Shown here: positions 27,519 to 36,457 of the stretch, piece by piece
Layout of the letters: each line of letters begins with the position of its first letter
Numbering within the stretch: the first letter of the stretch is position 1
NCBI RefSeq assembly: GCF_016908975.1
Contig: NZ_JAFBEX010000004.1
Coordinates: forward strand, 124,001-188,000
Reading direction: 5' to 3'
Source of the DNA: Neobacillus cucumis
GTDB lineage: Bacteria > Bacillota > Bacilli > Bacillales > Cytobacillaceae
Length of the DNA: 64,000 nucleotides
Made by a program: the position numbers and the translations under genes
Notes under the pieces: model-generated
Database searches by the model: none
What the model saw: only the letters and a program-made list of their open reading frames with translations
What the model was told of the DNA's origin: nothing

Positions 27519-28409
27519 TTAAAATTCCTCAGAAATATCTTTAAAAGTAGTCATTCTACGCGATTCTAAAGTTCGGGAATTTTCAATCTTCATTTCCATA
27601 TTGTGATCATAGTCTAACGCAAAAATCTTCGCATATAAGACATTTAGTATGAATAAGATGGACTCCTCTGTCGAAAAATTGGAAATCTTAGAGTATAACT
27701 TTTCTCTACTTGAAACATTAAAAACGATTGTTGAATAGTCCCTAAGATAATTCTCTCCTCCACTGGTAATACTTATTATCGGAACATGATTATTTAAAAG
27801 CCATTTAACATTTTTCATAGGGTACGTATCTGCATTATTACCTGAATACGATATAATCACAGCACAATCTTCACTAGTTAAAGTGTTGGAAATTAGTCCT
27901 GATTCATCACCGTCTGCCATAAATGCTTTTTTATGAATCGTGTTTAAATTTCGCTTAAACAGTTCTCCAAAATAGGAATTAGGACTTCTTCCATATATAA
28001 TAATATTATTTGCTTGGCTAATAATTTTTGCAGCTCTACTTATATCATCTACTGACATTAAAGAACTTGTTTCTTTAATCGTTTGAATTCGTAAGTTTGC
28101 TATATTTTCTATAATTTCCAAAGTGTCTGCGGAACGAGTAAATGGGATATTAGGATCTATTTCAAAAGTATTTTCTTCAAAATGGACCACTTCATGCGTA
28201 AAAGCATACATAAATTCAGTCCATCCCGAATAATCAAAGTATTTAGCAAATCGTACTAAAGTCGCTTTAGAAGTGTGGGTTAATTTGGCAATTTCATCCA
28301 TTGAGTAATTGGGTAATTCTTCTCTATTTGCTAATAAAAATTCACCAATAGTTCTTCTTGCATCAAACTGCTTGAATACAGCTTCTTCAATACGTTGAAA
28401 AAGATACAT
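27519..28409 (-). CDS. MurR/RpiR-family transcriptional regulator
   Basis: A 296-residue regulator with an N-terminal HTH_6 domain (MDEIAKLTHTSKATLVRFAKYF, about 37-58) and a C-terminal SIS sugar-phosphate-binding domain (about 115-250; IIYGRSPNSYFGELFKRNL and AVIISYSGNNADTYPM). Such proteins respond to phosphosugars. The position directly upstream of bglP-bglA, together with the paired 16-bp operators, makes it the likely regulator of that operon. This replaces the BglG/LicT antiterminator usual for beta-glucoside PTS genes in Bacillus. The RBS is TTAGGAG. Confidence 0.9.
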   Translation of the reverse strand: MYLFQRIEEAVFKQFDARRTIGEFLLANREELPNYSMDEIAKLTHTSKATLVRFAKYFDYSGWTEFMYAFTHEVVHFEENTFEIDPNIPFTRSADTLEIIENIANLRIQTIKETSSLMSVDDISRAAKIISQANNIIIYGRSPNSYFGELFKRNLNTIHKKAFMADGDESGLISNTLTSEDCAVIISYSGNNADTYPMKNVKWLLNNHVPIISITSGGENYLRDYSTIVFNVSSREKLYSKISNFSTEESILFILNVLYAKIFALDYDHNMEMKIENSRTLESRRMTTFKDISEEF

Positions 28410-28523
28410 TATTAATCACACTCCTAAAACTTACTAATACTTAATTTTAATCAAATTTCGTAAATATCTCAACTTCACTATTTTTAATTTTAAAACCATG
28501 ATTCATTATTTTACTAAGTAATT

Positions 28524-28727
28524 TCAGAACAACATCGGTACTATACTTATTCCACCGTTACGTTTATGGACAATAAAAAAAGCTCTTCGAATGAAGGGCT
28601 TACTTGTTACTGGACTTTCACTTGTTTCAAATAAAGAGTCATAGATTCCCCTTTTTTGAATTTCATCTAATAACAGTTGTAAAAAAGATTGATCTAGTCT
28701 CTGCTCATTAGACAGTGTTTTAAACAT
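28524..28727 (-). CDS. Hypothetical protein or gene remnant, 67 aa
   Basis: The minus-strand frame yields MFKTLSNEQRLDQSFLQLLL, then DEIQKRGIYDSLFETSES and RRAFFIVHKRNG. The composition is protein-like, but there is no good RBS for the Met, and the frame stays open upstream to 28844 with a less protein-like sequence. No family recognised. It could be a surviving 3' end of a larger gene. Confidence 0.25.
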   Translation of the reverse strand: MFKTLSNEQRLDQSFLQLLLDEIQKRGIYDSLFETSESPVTSKPFIRRAFFIVHKRNGGISIVPMLF

Positions 28728-28944
28728 GAACTGTATCTTTCCCTTAAACAAAAAGTCAGGGGCTTCAATCTCCCAACCAAATTTAATTATAACGTGAAAA
28801 CAGAGAAAAAGACACCATTCTAGAAATGTCGCTCGAAGAGCCAAAAATCATGAGCACATGATAAGTGCCATGGTTTTTACAACCAGCAAAGTCGTAAAGT
28901 CTACAAAGTCGCTTAGGTAAATTTATAAAAGTTTCGCTCAAGCA

Positions 28945-28999
28945 CACGTTAGCCATCCATGAAGCAGAGCTTCACCACAAAGGATGGAGGTTAAACGTG
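28945..28999. other. Nested three-helix stem-loop, possible structured RNA or element end
   Basis: Three 6-bp helices stack inside one another: CACGTT/AACGTG outside, CCATCC/GGATGG in the middle and TGAAGC/GCTTCA at the tip with an AGA loop, separated by asymmetric internal loops. Chance formation of three ordered helices is unlikely. The surrounding 28845-29050 has no plausible gene. The transcribed strand cannot be told from the sequence. Confidence 0.4.
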
Positions 29000-29050
29000 T
29001 TCTTCCATGGTAGTTAAAATGAAACATTTCACAATATAACCTATATATAT

Positions 29051-29076
29051 AAAAAGGGTTCAGGAGAACCCTTTTT
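29051..29076 (-). terminator. Intrinsic terminator of the MpsC-like gene
   Basis: AAAAAGGGTTC and GAACCCTTTTT form a perfect 11-bp stem with a four-base loop, 11 bp past the stop. Confidence 0.85.
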
Positions 29077-29086
29077 ATACACCCAA

Positions 29087-29776
29087 TTAGCTAAGAAAAA
29101 AATAAGTTAGACTTCTATCCTCTTTTAAATTCCAATCTACAAAAATATCTGTAATTGGCTTTTTAAATATTTCTTCAAAACGCCCATGTTGGTGGAGATA
29201 TGTTTTTTCCAACTTATCTTTTGTAACTAGAAGTGCTTGTTCATATCCGTTTTGAATTAGTGCTTTTTCAATCGGAACTAATATTCCATAACGTTTCACC
29301 AAAAAAAGCTTTGGAGTTATTTGAAAAGCTTCGATTTTGTCTGGTTTTTTTTCAGTTAAAATACTTAAACGCTCTATTTCATCAATAAAACCATTATACT
29401 CTGGAATTTGCCCAACTGGTTCAAACGATGAGACTTCTTTTTCAAAAACAACAGTAATCATGCCAGTATTATTAAGATAGTTCCAGTCATGATAGAGGCT
29501 TCCCACATCCTGCTGAAATTCTAATTCGAGAATTCCCTTCAACTCTGTAAGTATTGTTTTCATAACAATATCTCGTGAAATTTTAGCATTGTTGATGTCC
29601 TTATTTTCTATTAAAACAATTTCCATTGGTGAAAGAAATTCTCGTATGTATAAAACAAAAAAACGACTTTTAGCAAAGGCGTGGCAGGAAAGTGGACCCT
29701 TCCCAAAGTTTTTTCTTAGCAACTTACTAATAAAGCTGCTTATTTCCATAAGTTTTGGTTGGATTGAAGTAGCCAT
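29087..29776 (-). CDS. DUF2294 / MpsC-like protein, tandem domains
   Basis: A 229-residue soluble protein with two DUF2294 (MpsC-like) units. The first spans about residues 5-115 (KLLRKNFGKGPLSCHAFAKS, then FLSPMEIVL). The second spans about 135-229 (FQITPKLFLVKRYGILVPIE, then LHQHGRFEEIFKKPITDIF). The family is linked to the MpsABC system for bicarbonate or cation transport in Staphylococcus, but no MpsA or MpsB gene is nearby. I start at ATG 29776 because TAGGTG lies 9 nt upstream. The function here is uncertain. Confidence 0.75.
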   Translation of the reverse strand: MATSIQPKLMEISSFISKLLRKNFGKGPLSCHAFAKSRFFVLYIREFLSPMEIVLIENKDINNAKISRDIVMKTILTELKGILELEFQQDVGSLYHDWNYLNNTGMITVVFEKEVSSFEPVGQIPEYNGFIDEIERLSILTEKKPDKIEAFQITPKLFLVKRYGILVPIEKALIQNGYEQALLVTKDKLEKTYLHQHGRFEEIFKKPITDIFVDWNLKEDRSLTYFFLS

Positions 29777-30166
29777 TGTGTGCATCACCTACATGAAAAA
29801 AGATTGATTAAATTCTGTTAACTTTTATTATATTGATAAAACAGAGATATAGGAAGTCAGAAGTAGAATACAATATTATCCATTTTGGAGTTTTTTCAGC
29901 AATATCCCTATATACACATTTCTATGTATTGCAGTTTTAGACCCGTACATTCAGAAGTTCGTCAGCTTAACCTTTTTCTTTTAGGCTTTACCGATTATCA
30001 CTTTATCAGAAAACAACCTATTCGGGTTAATTAGTAGAACCAAAACTCATTTTAAAAAACAAAGTAACATTTTTGATAATCAACACTGTTTTTAATGCAA
30101 TAAAGGATTGATTCAAATAGATTACCAGCTAATTCACTAAGCCCCCCAAAAAAATAATTAATAAAA

Positions 30167-30204
30167 AATCCAAATACCTTAACGTACGGATATTGGATTT
30201 TTTC
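30167..30204 (+). terminator. Intrinsic terminator-like hairpin, plus strand
   Basis: AATCCAAATACC and GGATATTGGATT pair with two mismatches, followed by TTTTTC. The plus-strand DNA before it (29790-30166) is AT-rich and I see no gene there, so this may belong to a lost gene or an untranslated RNA. Confidence 0.45.
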
Positions 30205-30279
30205 GTGTCGTTTTGCTTAACTTACAAAATATGCGATTATCTATACCAAAAGAGTAAAAACCTTGATTTAATAAGAGCT

Positions 30280-30444
30280 TTACATTGAAGCCATGTACAC
30301 AACATACTCGTCTTGATAATGAACAACGCAGCATTGAATTCTAAAATCATTTGTTGCGTGAAGGCAATAAAACATCTCCTTAAGGCGATCACTATAAGTA
30401 ATAAATGCCTTGGCTTTACTCGGATATGCATAGAATAGTACGGT
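30280..30444 (-). pseudogene. Possible gene remnant, 54 codons
   Basis: A minus-strand frame between stops reads FYAYPSKAKAFITYSDRLKE, MFYCLHATNDFRIQCCVVHY and QDEYVVYMASM. It has good protein-like composition but no start near its left end (the first Met is at codon 24) and no RBS. I cannot name it. The 850-bp gap from 29790 to 30637 otherwise contains only this, two hairpins and a 9-bp tandem repeat. Confidence 0.3.
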
Positions 30445-30493
30445 TTAACAAAGCATGGATATTTAATGTCTAAATCACTGACAAGACATCACT

Positions 30494-30520
30494 ACGTTGA
30501 ACACGTTGAACACGTTGAAT
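30494..30520. repeat. Three tandem copies of ACGTTGAAC
   Basis: Three 9-bp units follow one another; the third differs in its last base. There is no coding frame here. The unit contains a GTTGAAC half-site, so a protein-binding array is possible. Confidence 0.6.
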
Positions 30521-30589
30521 ACTTTAGATCATTTTTTCTTCGTTAGATAATCCTCAGCAGTAATACTTTAAATTCTGCGGAAACAAAAA

Positions 30590-30626
30590 ACGGTTCTGTC
30601 ACTTCATTTTGAAGTAACAGAACCGT
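30590..30626 (-). terminator. Intrinsic terminator of the lipoprotein gene
   Basis: ACGGTTCTGTCACTTC and GAAGTAACAGAACCGT pair over 16 bp with one mismatch. On the minus strand TTTTTTGTTTCC follows. Confidence 0.85.
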
Positions 30627-30637
30627 CCCAATAGGCA

Positions 30638-31528
30638 TTAATGTGTAGCGACTTCTAATGCCTTTATCGGATCTGGGCTTGTGATTTGGTATGTCATTTC
30701 ATGGTATTGCCATTCAATCGTCGTTTCCGGTCCCTGCTGCCAATTGCGTATGGTGATAACACCATTTTTTTGAGGTGCAGGCAGTGTATGATCATTTAAA
30801 TACGCTACGATCTTTTGGGCTAATTTTAATCCATCTGGGTATATTTCATTTTGATATGTTGGGTCATTCGGGCTATCCACATTAATGCTCCAGCTCCCTT
30901 CGTTCCAAAGAATATAAGAGTGCCCCATAGCACCATCCATCGTGCCTTTTATACTTTGACCAAGATCAACGGAATTTTGGGAAATATCAGCTTGAGTATA
31001 GCCACTAATCGCTTTTTCTGCACTAGCAATATCCTTGTATTCTGTTCCTTCAACAGTTGCAATTAGTGTCCCTTTAGAAGCATCCTGTGAATTAATGTTT
31101 ACGGGAATATCGGTTTCATATAATTTTATCTGATAGTGCCACGCCTGCGAAGTAGTGGTGGCTGTTAGATACTTGCCTACATCTACAGGTACATTTTTTG
31201 GCATCATTAACGGGACTTTTGTTTTTAGTTGCTTGGCAATGTTATTTAACGCTTCTTGTTTTGTTTTGGGAGGTGTCTTTTGGTTTGTGCTGCCTGTTTG
31301 ATCATTACCGCTGCTTTGGTTTGAACCACTATTCTGTGGTGATTGAACTCCATTAGTAGATTTTCCAGATGCTTGCCTGGTTTTATCTTGCTGTGATTGA
31401 TCTGTATGATTTTCAACTGTGGAGTTGTTGTGCTGCGTTTGGGATGATGACGAGTTGTTTTCACAACCAAATAATCCAAGCAAAGAAATAGCTATAAAAC
31501 TCGTACCAACAACCTTATATAGTTTCAT
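30638..31528 (-). CDS. Hypothetical lipoprotein, 296 aa
   Basis: A secreted, lipid-anchored protein. The start ATG 31528 follows AGGAGG, and the product begins MKLYKVVGTSFIAISLLGLF with lipobox LFGC (Cys22). A Ser/Gln/Asn/Thr-rich low-complexity linker covers about residues 25-90, followed by a globular domain (about 95-296). That domain contains two visible segments, VEGTEYKDIASAEKAISGY and GHSYILWNEGSWSINVDSP. I do not recognise the domain. The first 14 bp overlap the end of the arylamine N-acetyltransferase gene, so the two are translated from one message. Confidence 0.75.
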   Translation of the reverse strand: MKLYKVVGTSFIAISLLGLFGCENNSSSSQTQHNNSTVENHTDQSQQDKTRQASGKSTNGVQSPQNSGSNQSSGNDQTGSTNQKTPPKTKQEALNNIAKQLKTKVPLMMPKNVPVDVGKYLTATTTSQAWHYQIKLYETDIPVNINSQDASKGTLIATVEGTEYKDIASAEKAISGYTQADISQNSVDLGQSIKGTMDGAMGHSYILWNEGSWSINVDSPNDPTYQNEIYPDGLKLAQKIVAYLNDHTLPAPQKNGVITIRNWQQGPETTIEWQYHEMTYQITSPDPIKALEVATH

Positions 31529-32345
31529 TCCCGTGTCCTCCTTTCTTATTAGATTCAAGTATATCTGCATCCATGCCAAAATTCCCCTTAATTAGCTCGT
31601 TGAACATCGTCTTATCGATTTCTTTCGTTTGTACTTTTCCATCTATCCATTCTGTGAACGAGGTATCTGTTAAAATGATGTTTCCTCGTTCTGTTAGCCT
31701 AGTCACTAATGGTTTCTTATTAAAACGAGATGCGGGATGCTCCAATATGATTTTTTGTACCTCATTAAGTTCCGATAGATTCTTAACTACTTTTGTGGTA
31801 TCAAAAGCATAACCAAGCTTCCAATCATCGTGTTTATGTTTTAACTTCATATATAAAACGTAATCACCATATTCATGGTTGGTCTTTTCCACTCTGAATT
31901 CGCCATTACTCGATTTTACGGTATCCCCATTTAATGGCACTGGTTTTAATGGTAAGTTTCCTCCGAATCCAGTATCGACCAAATATTGTTGAGCATTGTA
32001 AGTTATGATAATGACTACATGTGTTCTTCCCGTTTTACTCCACTGTTGATTGATAGGGTCAGATGTGACACCTTGAAAGAGGTTGGCATTGAAGCCATTT
32101 TCAACTAAGAATAAATAAAAAATAGTATTTAGTTCATAACATAGCCCACCCTCATTTCGATTGAGTATTTTGTTGACTAAATTCTCTTTTGTAATGTCAG
32201 TTGTCCTGTTCTTTATGACACACAAATTTTCAAATGGGATTTCTCTAGCAGTCTTTTCAAGAATACTAGACAAATTTTCAAAGGTCACATTCTCGGTTGT
32301 TGGGACACCTATTCTATGAAGAAACAGCTTGCTTAATTTGTCCAT
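31515..32345 (-). CDS. nat: Arylamine N-acetyltransferase
   Basis: A 276-residue cytosolic NAT, which moves an acetyl group from acetyl-CoA to arylamines or hydrazines. The catalytic triad is Cys69 (RNEGGLCYELN), His109 (GRTHVV) and Asp124 (LVDTGFGGN). The N-terminal helical part starts MDKLSKLFLHRIGVP and the length is typical. The gene ends inside the start of the lipoprotein gene (14-bp overlap). A GGGGG stretch precedes its start codon. It follows the EamA gene, 81 bp away. Confidence 0.92.
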   Translation of the reverse strand: MDKLSKLFLHRIGVPTTENVTFENLSSILEKTAREIPFENLCVIKNRTTDITKENLVNKILNRNEGGLCYELNTIFYLFLVENGFNANLFQGVTSDPINQQWSKTGRTHVVIIITYNAQQYLVDTGFGGNLPLKPVPLNGDTVKSSNGEFRVEKTNHEYGDYVLYMKLKHKHDDWKLGYAFDTTKVVKNLSELNEVQKIILEHPASRFNKKPLVTRLTERGNIILTDTSFTEWIDGKVQTKEIDKTMFNELIKGNFGMDADILESNKKGGHGNETI

Positions 32346-32426
32346 TTATCATTTACCCCCTAAATATCTAGAGTAGCCTCATATTTGAGTAAAACCACGT
32401 TTTATTTTAATGTCAAAGTGACATCT

Positions 32427-33356
32427 TTAAGCAGGGCTTTTATTTGACTCGGAATCAAGCTCTCCCTTGACTTTTTTAGGATTAAGTTGGAGATTAACAC
32501 AACAAATACTAACAACAATCAACAATAGCCCAGCCAAGAGTTTCAGTGTAATGGCTTCGTGCAGCATAAAGGAGCTGCACATTATCGCAATAAGAGGAAT
32601 AAGGAAAGTATAAGAGCCAACTTTACTAGCTTCTCCTGAACCTACCAAAGTGAAATAGGCAAGCCATCCAAATGCGATAACAAAGATGGCGATGAAAAGC
32701 AGGTTTGCTATAAATGGTAATTTCCATTCAATACTGGACCAACTTTCAAAACCTGAACCGATGCAAAGCAAGAAGATCCCGCCGGTGATAAGCTGAAGTG
32801 TCACCATCCAAATGGAATCTACTAGATTACCTATTTTCTTCACAAATACGGTTCCTAATGCCCATCCAAGGGCAGAGCCAAGCGCAAACAGAATTCCTGC
32901 CGCAGAAATATCTCCCGAAAAACCGCCGGAACTTATGACACCTACACCTACAAAGCCGAGAATTAATCCTATGACTTTTAAAGTATACATGGCTTCTCCA
33001 AGCCATATCCAGGAAAAAAGGCCAAGCAAAACTGGTTCTATAAACACTATTGCGGAAAATAACCCGGCAGGCATATATCTTAATCCGACCGATTGCATCC
33101 CGTAAAAAATAATGATGTTAAGAATGGCTGAAATAACATAAAAAAACCAGGTTTCTTTAAATCGAAGCTGCTTATATCTTGGCAATGCAAATCCGAGTAA
33201 AATAAAGCCTCCGAGGACCGTTCTAAGCCCAGCAAACAGGATTGGCGGAGTGTAGCTCAGTGCGATTTTGGACAATGGCCAATTAATGCCCCAGAGAATG
33301 ACAAGAAAACAAAGCAGCAGAACCGTTCTTGATCTTGAATGTTGTTTCATTTCCAA
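32427..33356 (-). CDS. DMT-superfamily (EamA) transporter
   Basis: A 309-residue membrane protein with ten predicted helices in two EamA repeats. It opens with LLLCFLVILWGINWPLSKIA and GGFILLGFALPRYK. The second repeat begins around 150 (AAGILFALGSALGWALGTVF). The likely role is export of amino acids or metabolites. The start is TTG 33356 or ATG 33350 after AGGAGG. It is followed by a hydrophilic tail (KKVKGELDSESNKSPA). No linked substrate gene. Confidence 0.9.
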   Translation of the reverse strand: MEMKQHSRSRTVLLLCFLVILWGINWPLSKIALSYTPPILFAGLRTVLGGFILLGFALPRYKQLRFKETWFFYVISAILNIIIFYGMQSVGLRYMPAGLFSAIVFIEPVLLGLFSWIWLGEAMYTLKVIGLILGFVGVGVISSGGFSGDISAAGILFALGSALGWALGTVFVKKIGNLVDSIWMVTLQLITGGIFLLCIGSGFESWSSIEWKLPFIANLLFIAIFVIAFGWLAYFTLVGSGEASKVGSYTFLIPLIAIMCSSFMLHEAITLKLLAGLLLIVVSICCVNLQLNPKKVKGELDSESNKSPA

Positions 33357-33390
33357 CTAAACCTCCTGGTATTATACCAATACAATGACG

Positions 33391-34188
33391 TTAAACACCC
33401 ATTGTTAAAGAATGAATCTTATCTAACATGACCAATAACTCATTATAATTAGCTAAAGTTTCTTTATCTTCTACTTTATGACCAGATTTAAAAAATAAAA
33501 TATCCCCTTTTCCATCGTTAATTTGATTCCTTGCTTCAAGTATTCGTTTTAAGTTCTTAGCAGTTCCAATACTGCCAGAAATAATGTCCACTTCTCCAGG
33601 AAATATTTTTCTAATACTATTCTCAAAATACGGGAAATGTGTACATCCAAGAACAATCGTGCCGTATTGCTTTAAATCAAACGAGGATAGTTTTTCTTTT
33701 AAATATGGTACAACTTTCTCTTCTCTAAATTCAAAATTCTCAGCGAATTGGACAAGACCAGGAAGAGGTAGACTTTCAACAATATCTTGCTGATCTATAC
33801 TTTTCAAAAGGTTATGAAACTTTTCCTCTCTGAGAGTCAAATTAGTTGCCAACACTAATACTTTCTTTCGTTTTCCCTCGCAGCTTTGAACAGCAGGTTT
33901 TACGGCTGGTTCAATCCCCAAAATAGGAAAATCATACTTTTGGCGAAGATCATCTACTGCAATACTGGTTGCAGTATTACAAGCAATGACTAATGCTTTA
34001 ATCCCTTGATGAGCCATAAAATCAACTGCATTAAAAATATATTCCCTTACTTCATCTTTTGGTTTTTCACCATATGGAACGTGTAAGGTATCTGCATAAA
34101 AAATGTAATCTTCATTCGGTAAAAACCTCAATGCTTGGTGAAGTACAGTCATTCCACCTATTCCAGAGTCAAAAAAACCAATTCTCAT
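33391..34188 (-). CDS. murI: Glutamate racemase (YrpC-like)
   Basis: A 265-residue cofactor-independent racemase that makes D-glutamate for peptidoglycan. The opening is MRIGFFDSGIGGMTVL, and the two catalytic Cys are at Cys70 (IACNTATS) and Cys182 (GCTHFPY). The start ATG 34188 gives the expected N-terminus; earlier frames add an unrelated basic extension. Bacillus species usually carry racE elsewhere, so this looks like the second, YrpC-type copy. It lies next to an EamA exporter with a 34-bp gap, and the two may be cotranscribed. Confidence 0.9.
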   Translation of the reverse strand: MRIGFFDSGIGGMTVLHQALRFLPNEDYIFYADTLHVPYGEKPKDEVREYIFNAVDFMAHQGIKALVIACNTATSIAVDDLRQKYDFPILGIEPAVKPAVQSCEGKRKKVLVLATNLTLREEKFHNLLKSIDQQDIVESLPLPGLVQFAENFEFREEKVVPYLKEKLSSFDLKQYGTIVLGCTHFPYFENSIRKIFPGEVDIISGSIGTAKNLKRILEARNQINDGKGDILFFKSGHKVEDKETLANYNELLVMLDKIHSLTMGV

Positions 34189-34264
34189 TACTTTCACTCT
34201 TCTCTTTAATTCATTTTTCTTCTTTTTTATCATGCTTGTTCTTTCATCTACTCGACAAGCCGAC

Positions 34265-35125
34265 CTAATCACTTAACATATCAATAAATTTTAATAAAGA
34301 CGTTGGTAAATAATTTTCTTTTCGATAGATAAACATTGTTTTGACTTTTCCATAACCATTCGGTAATGAATGCTGTCTAAGGGAACCCTCTTGTATATGT
34401 TTTGCAATGACACTGTAAGGAAGCATACTTATGCCTAGACCAGCAAATACACAACCGACGATGCCATCCAAAGTGCCAAATTCCATTATCTTATTGGGTA
34501 ACATCTTCTCTTGGAGTAGCCATTGTTCAAACTTTTCCCGATAAGCACATCCTTTATGAAAAACAAGCAGTGTCCTTGTTTGAACATCTTTGATTGAAGA
34601 TATAGGAGGATGATCCTTATCTGTAATGAGAACTAGTTCTTCTTCAAATACTTCTTTCTGAATGAGATCAGGGTGATTGATAGGTCCGGCCACAAATGCC
34701 CCATCAAGTTCATACTGAAGAACAGCTTGAATATTTTGTTCAGTAGAACCTGTTTTTAAAGTTAAATCTACCTCTGGAAAGTCTTTATGATACTTTGAAA
34801 ATAGGACTGGTAAGCGAACGGCGGCGGTTGTCTCCATTGAACCAATAATTAAAGGGCCTCTTGGCGTTTGATCATCTATCATTATATTTTTCGTTTCCTC
34901 GATAAGATTGAATATTTTTTCTGCATATGTTAACAACAGGCTTCCTTTAGTTGTTAATACAGTTCCACGATTATGTCTATAGAAAAGGGTTGTTTGAAGA
35001 TCCGATTCCAACTGTTGAATTTTCATCGTGATATTAGACTGAGCATATTGAAGTTCTCTTGCTGCTTGTGAAATGCTCCCCAGCTTTGCAACAGTTTGGA
35101 AAATCTTTAATGTATGCAAATCCAT
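34265..35125 (-). CDS. LysR-family transcriptional regulator
   Basis: A 286-residue regulator with the N-terminal HTH (MDLHTLKIFQTVAKLGSISQ, recognition helix AARELQYAQSNITMKIQQLE, about residues 1-60) and a C-terminal periplasmic-binding-like effector domain. I start at ATG 35125, as GAGGTGAGG lies 8 nt upstream and matches family lengths. It is divergent from the YbfB/YjiJ-type MFS gene across 123 bp containing an inverted repeat, the classical LysR-target arrangement. Confidence 0.9.
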   Translation of the reverse strand: MDLHTLKIFQTVAKLGSISQAARELQYAQSNITMKIQQLESDLQTTLFYRHNRGTVLTTKGSLLLTYAEKIFNLIEETKNIMIDDQTPRGPLIIGSMETTAAVRLPVLFSKYHKDFPEVDLTLKTGSTEQNIQAVLQYELDGAFVAGPINHPDLIQKEVFEEELVLITDKDHPPISSIKDVQTRTLLVFHKGCAYREKFEQWLLQEKMLPNKIMEFGTLDGIVGCVFAGLGISMLPYSVIAKHIQEGSLRQHSLPNGYGKVKTMFIYRKENYLPTSLLKFIDMLSD

Positions 35126-35211
35126 CAAAATCCTCACCTCTTTTTTTGCCATCTGAATAACTGATAGCCAACATCAATATTATGTATTATTCAATATACC
35201 AGATAAGAGAT

Positions 35212-35230
35212 ATGATTTAAATAAAATCAT
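35212..35230. promoter_or_regulatory. Candidate LysR binding palindrome
   Basis: ATGATTTAAATAAAATCAT has perfect 7-bp arms with a 5-bp spacer and contains the T-N11-A pattern. It lies between the LysR gene and the MFS gene, ending only 7 bp before the MFS RBS. Confidence 0.55.
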
Positions 35231-35248
35231 TTTATTGGAGGTTTTTAT

Positions 35249-36433
35249 TTGAAGAAGCAATCTTTTCTTTTTTTAATAGGGGGAATACTGTCACTAATTA
35301 TTGCTATGGGGATTGGAAGGTTTGCCTATACTCCCATTCTTCCACTTATGCAAAAAGATCTTTCTTTTTCGAATACGGTTGCTGGATATATCGCATCAAG
35401 TAATTACGCTGGATATTTGCTTGGAGCAATTTTAGCAGGAGCGATACCTTTGAAGAAGTATCGAGTGATTATCTTAAAAATAAGTCTAATCATCAGTATC
35501 TTAACCACTGCCCTCATGGGGCTAACATACTCTCATTTCCTTTGGTATATACTTCGATTTCTATCGGGGGTTTCCAGTGCTTATGTGTTGGTCCTAGCCT
35601 CTGGTATCGTGTTAGATAAACTTGCTGTTATAAGCAAAACCAGTTGGTCGGGTTTATTCTATGGAGGGGTAGGATTGGGAATTCTTTTATCCAGTTTACT
35701 TATTCCGACTTTAAACCGTCTATTTCAGTGGGAAGGTACATGGATAGGATTAGCTGTTGTTAGTGGAATCCTAGCTAGCTTCGTATGGATCTGGCTCGAT
35801 GAAGCTCCAAACGATCTTGAGATGCAAAATAAACAAGAAACTTTTGCACTTGTCCCCCCAACTAAATGGCTCCTATGGTTGACTATTGCCTATGGTTTAG
35901 AAGGATTGGGTTACATTGTTACAGGAACGTTTATCGTATCTATCGCTGAAAAGACCTCATACTTTCAAAATGATGCCACCTTAGTTTGGATGATGGTTGG
36001 TTTGGCTGCGATTCCCTCCTGTCTTATCTGGTCTATCCTATCTAAAAAATGTGGTCATGTTAAATCCTTAGTTCTTGCAATGGTATTGCAATCCTTGGGT
36101 ATGGCGATGCCAGCTTTTTGGATTTCAAAAACTAGTTTTATCATAAGTGCTTTATTATTTGGAGCAACGTTTATGGGTATCACTACACTTGCTACAACTT
36201 TGGGACGACACATGAATCCCTCTAATAGCAGTCGAACAATCGGCATTCTGACCGCTATTTATGCTTTTGGACAGTTGATAGGGCCAATCCTTGCTGGAGT
36301 CTTATCATCATTCACTCATAATTTTACTACTGCTTTGATAGGAGCATCTAGTGTCGTTTTAATTGGGGCAGGAATGCTTTTAAATGGAATTCAGTTTGAG
36401 AAGAAATCTAAAGGAATATTGATCAGTAAGTAA
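35249..36433 (+). CDS. YbfB/YjiJ-family MFS transporter
   Basis: A 394-residue, 12-helix major facilitator. It has the family N-terminus (LFLIGGILSLIIAMGIGRFA YTPILPLM) and GYIASSNYAGYLLGA near residue 50. The start is TTG 35249 after TTGGAGG. Substrate unknown; metabolite or drug efflux is likely. The divergent LysR gene is its probable regulator. A decayed nitronate monooxygenase gene follows 24 bp downstream. Confidence 0.9.
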   Translation: MKKQSFLFLIGGILSLIIAMGIGRFAYTPILPLMQKDLSFSNTVAGYIASSNYAGYLLGAILAGAIPLKKYRVIILKISLIISILTTALMGLTYSHFLWYILRFLSGVSSAYVLVLASGIVLDKLAVISKTSWSGLFYGGVGLGILLSSLLIPTLNRLFQWEGTWIGLAVVSGILASFVWIWLDEAPNDLEMQNKQETFALVPPTKWLLWLTIAYGLEGLGYIVTGTFIVSIAEKTSYFQNDATLVWMMVGLAAIPSCLIWSILSKKCGHVKSLVLAMVLQSLGMAMPAFWISKTSFIISALLFGATFMGITTLATTLGRHMNPSNSSRTIGILTAIYAFGQLIGPILAGVLSSFTHNFTTALIGASSVVLIGAGMLLNGIQFEKKSKGILISK

Positions 36434-36457
36434 AAATGAATTACGGGGTGTGAAATT

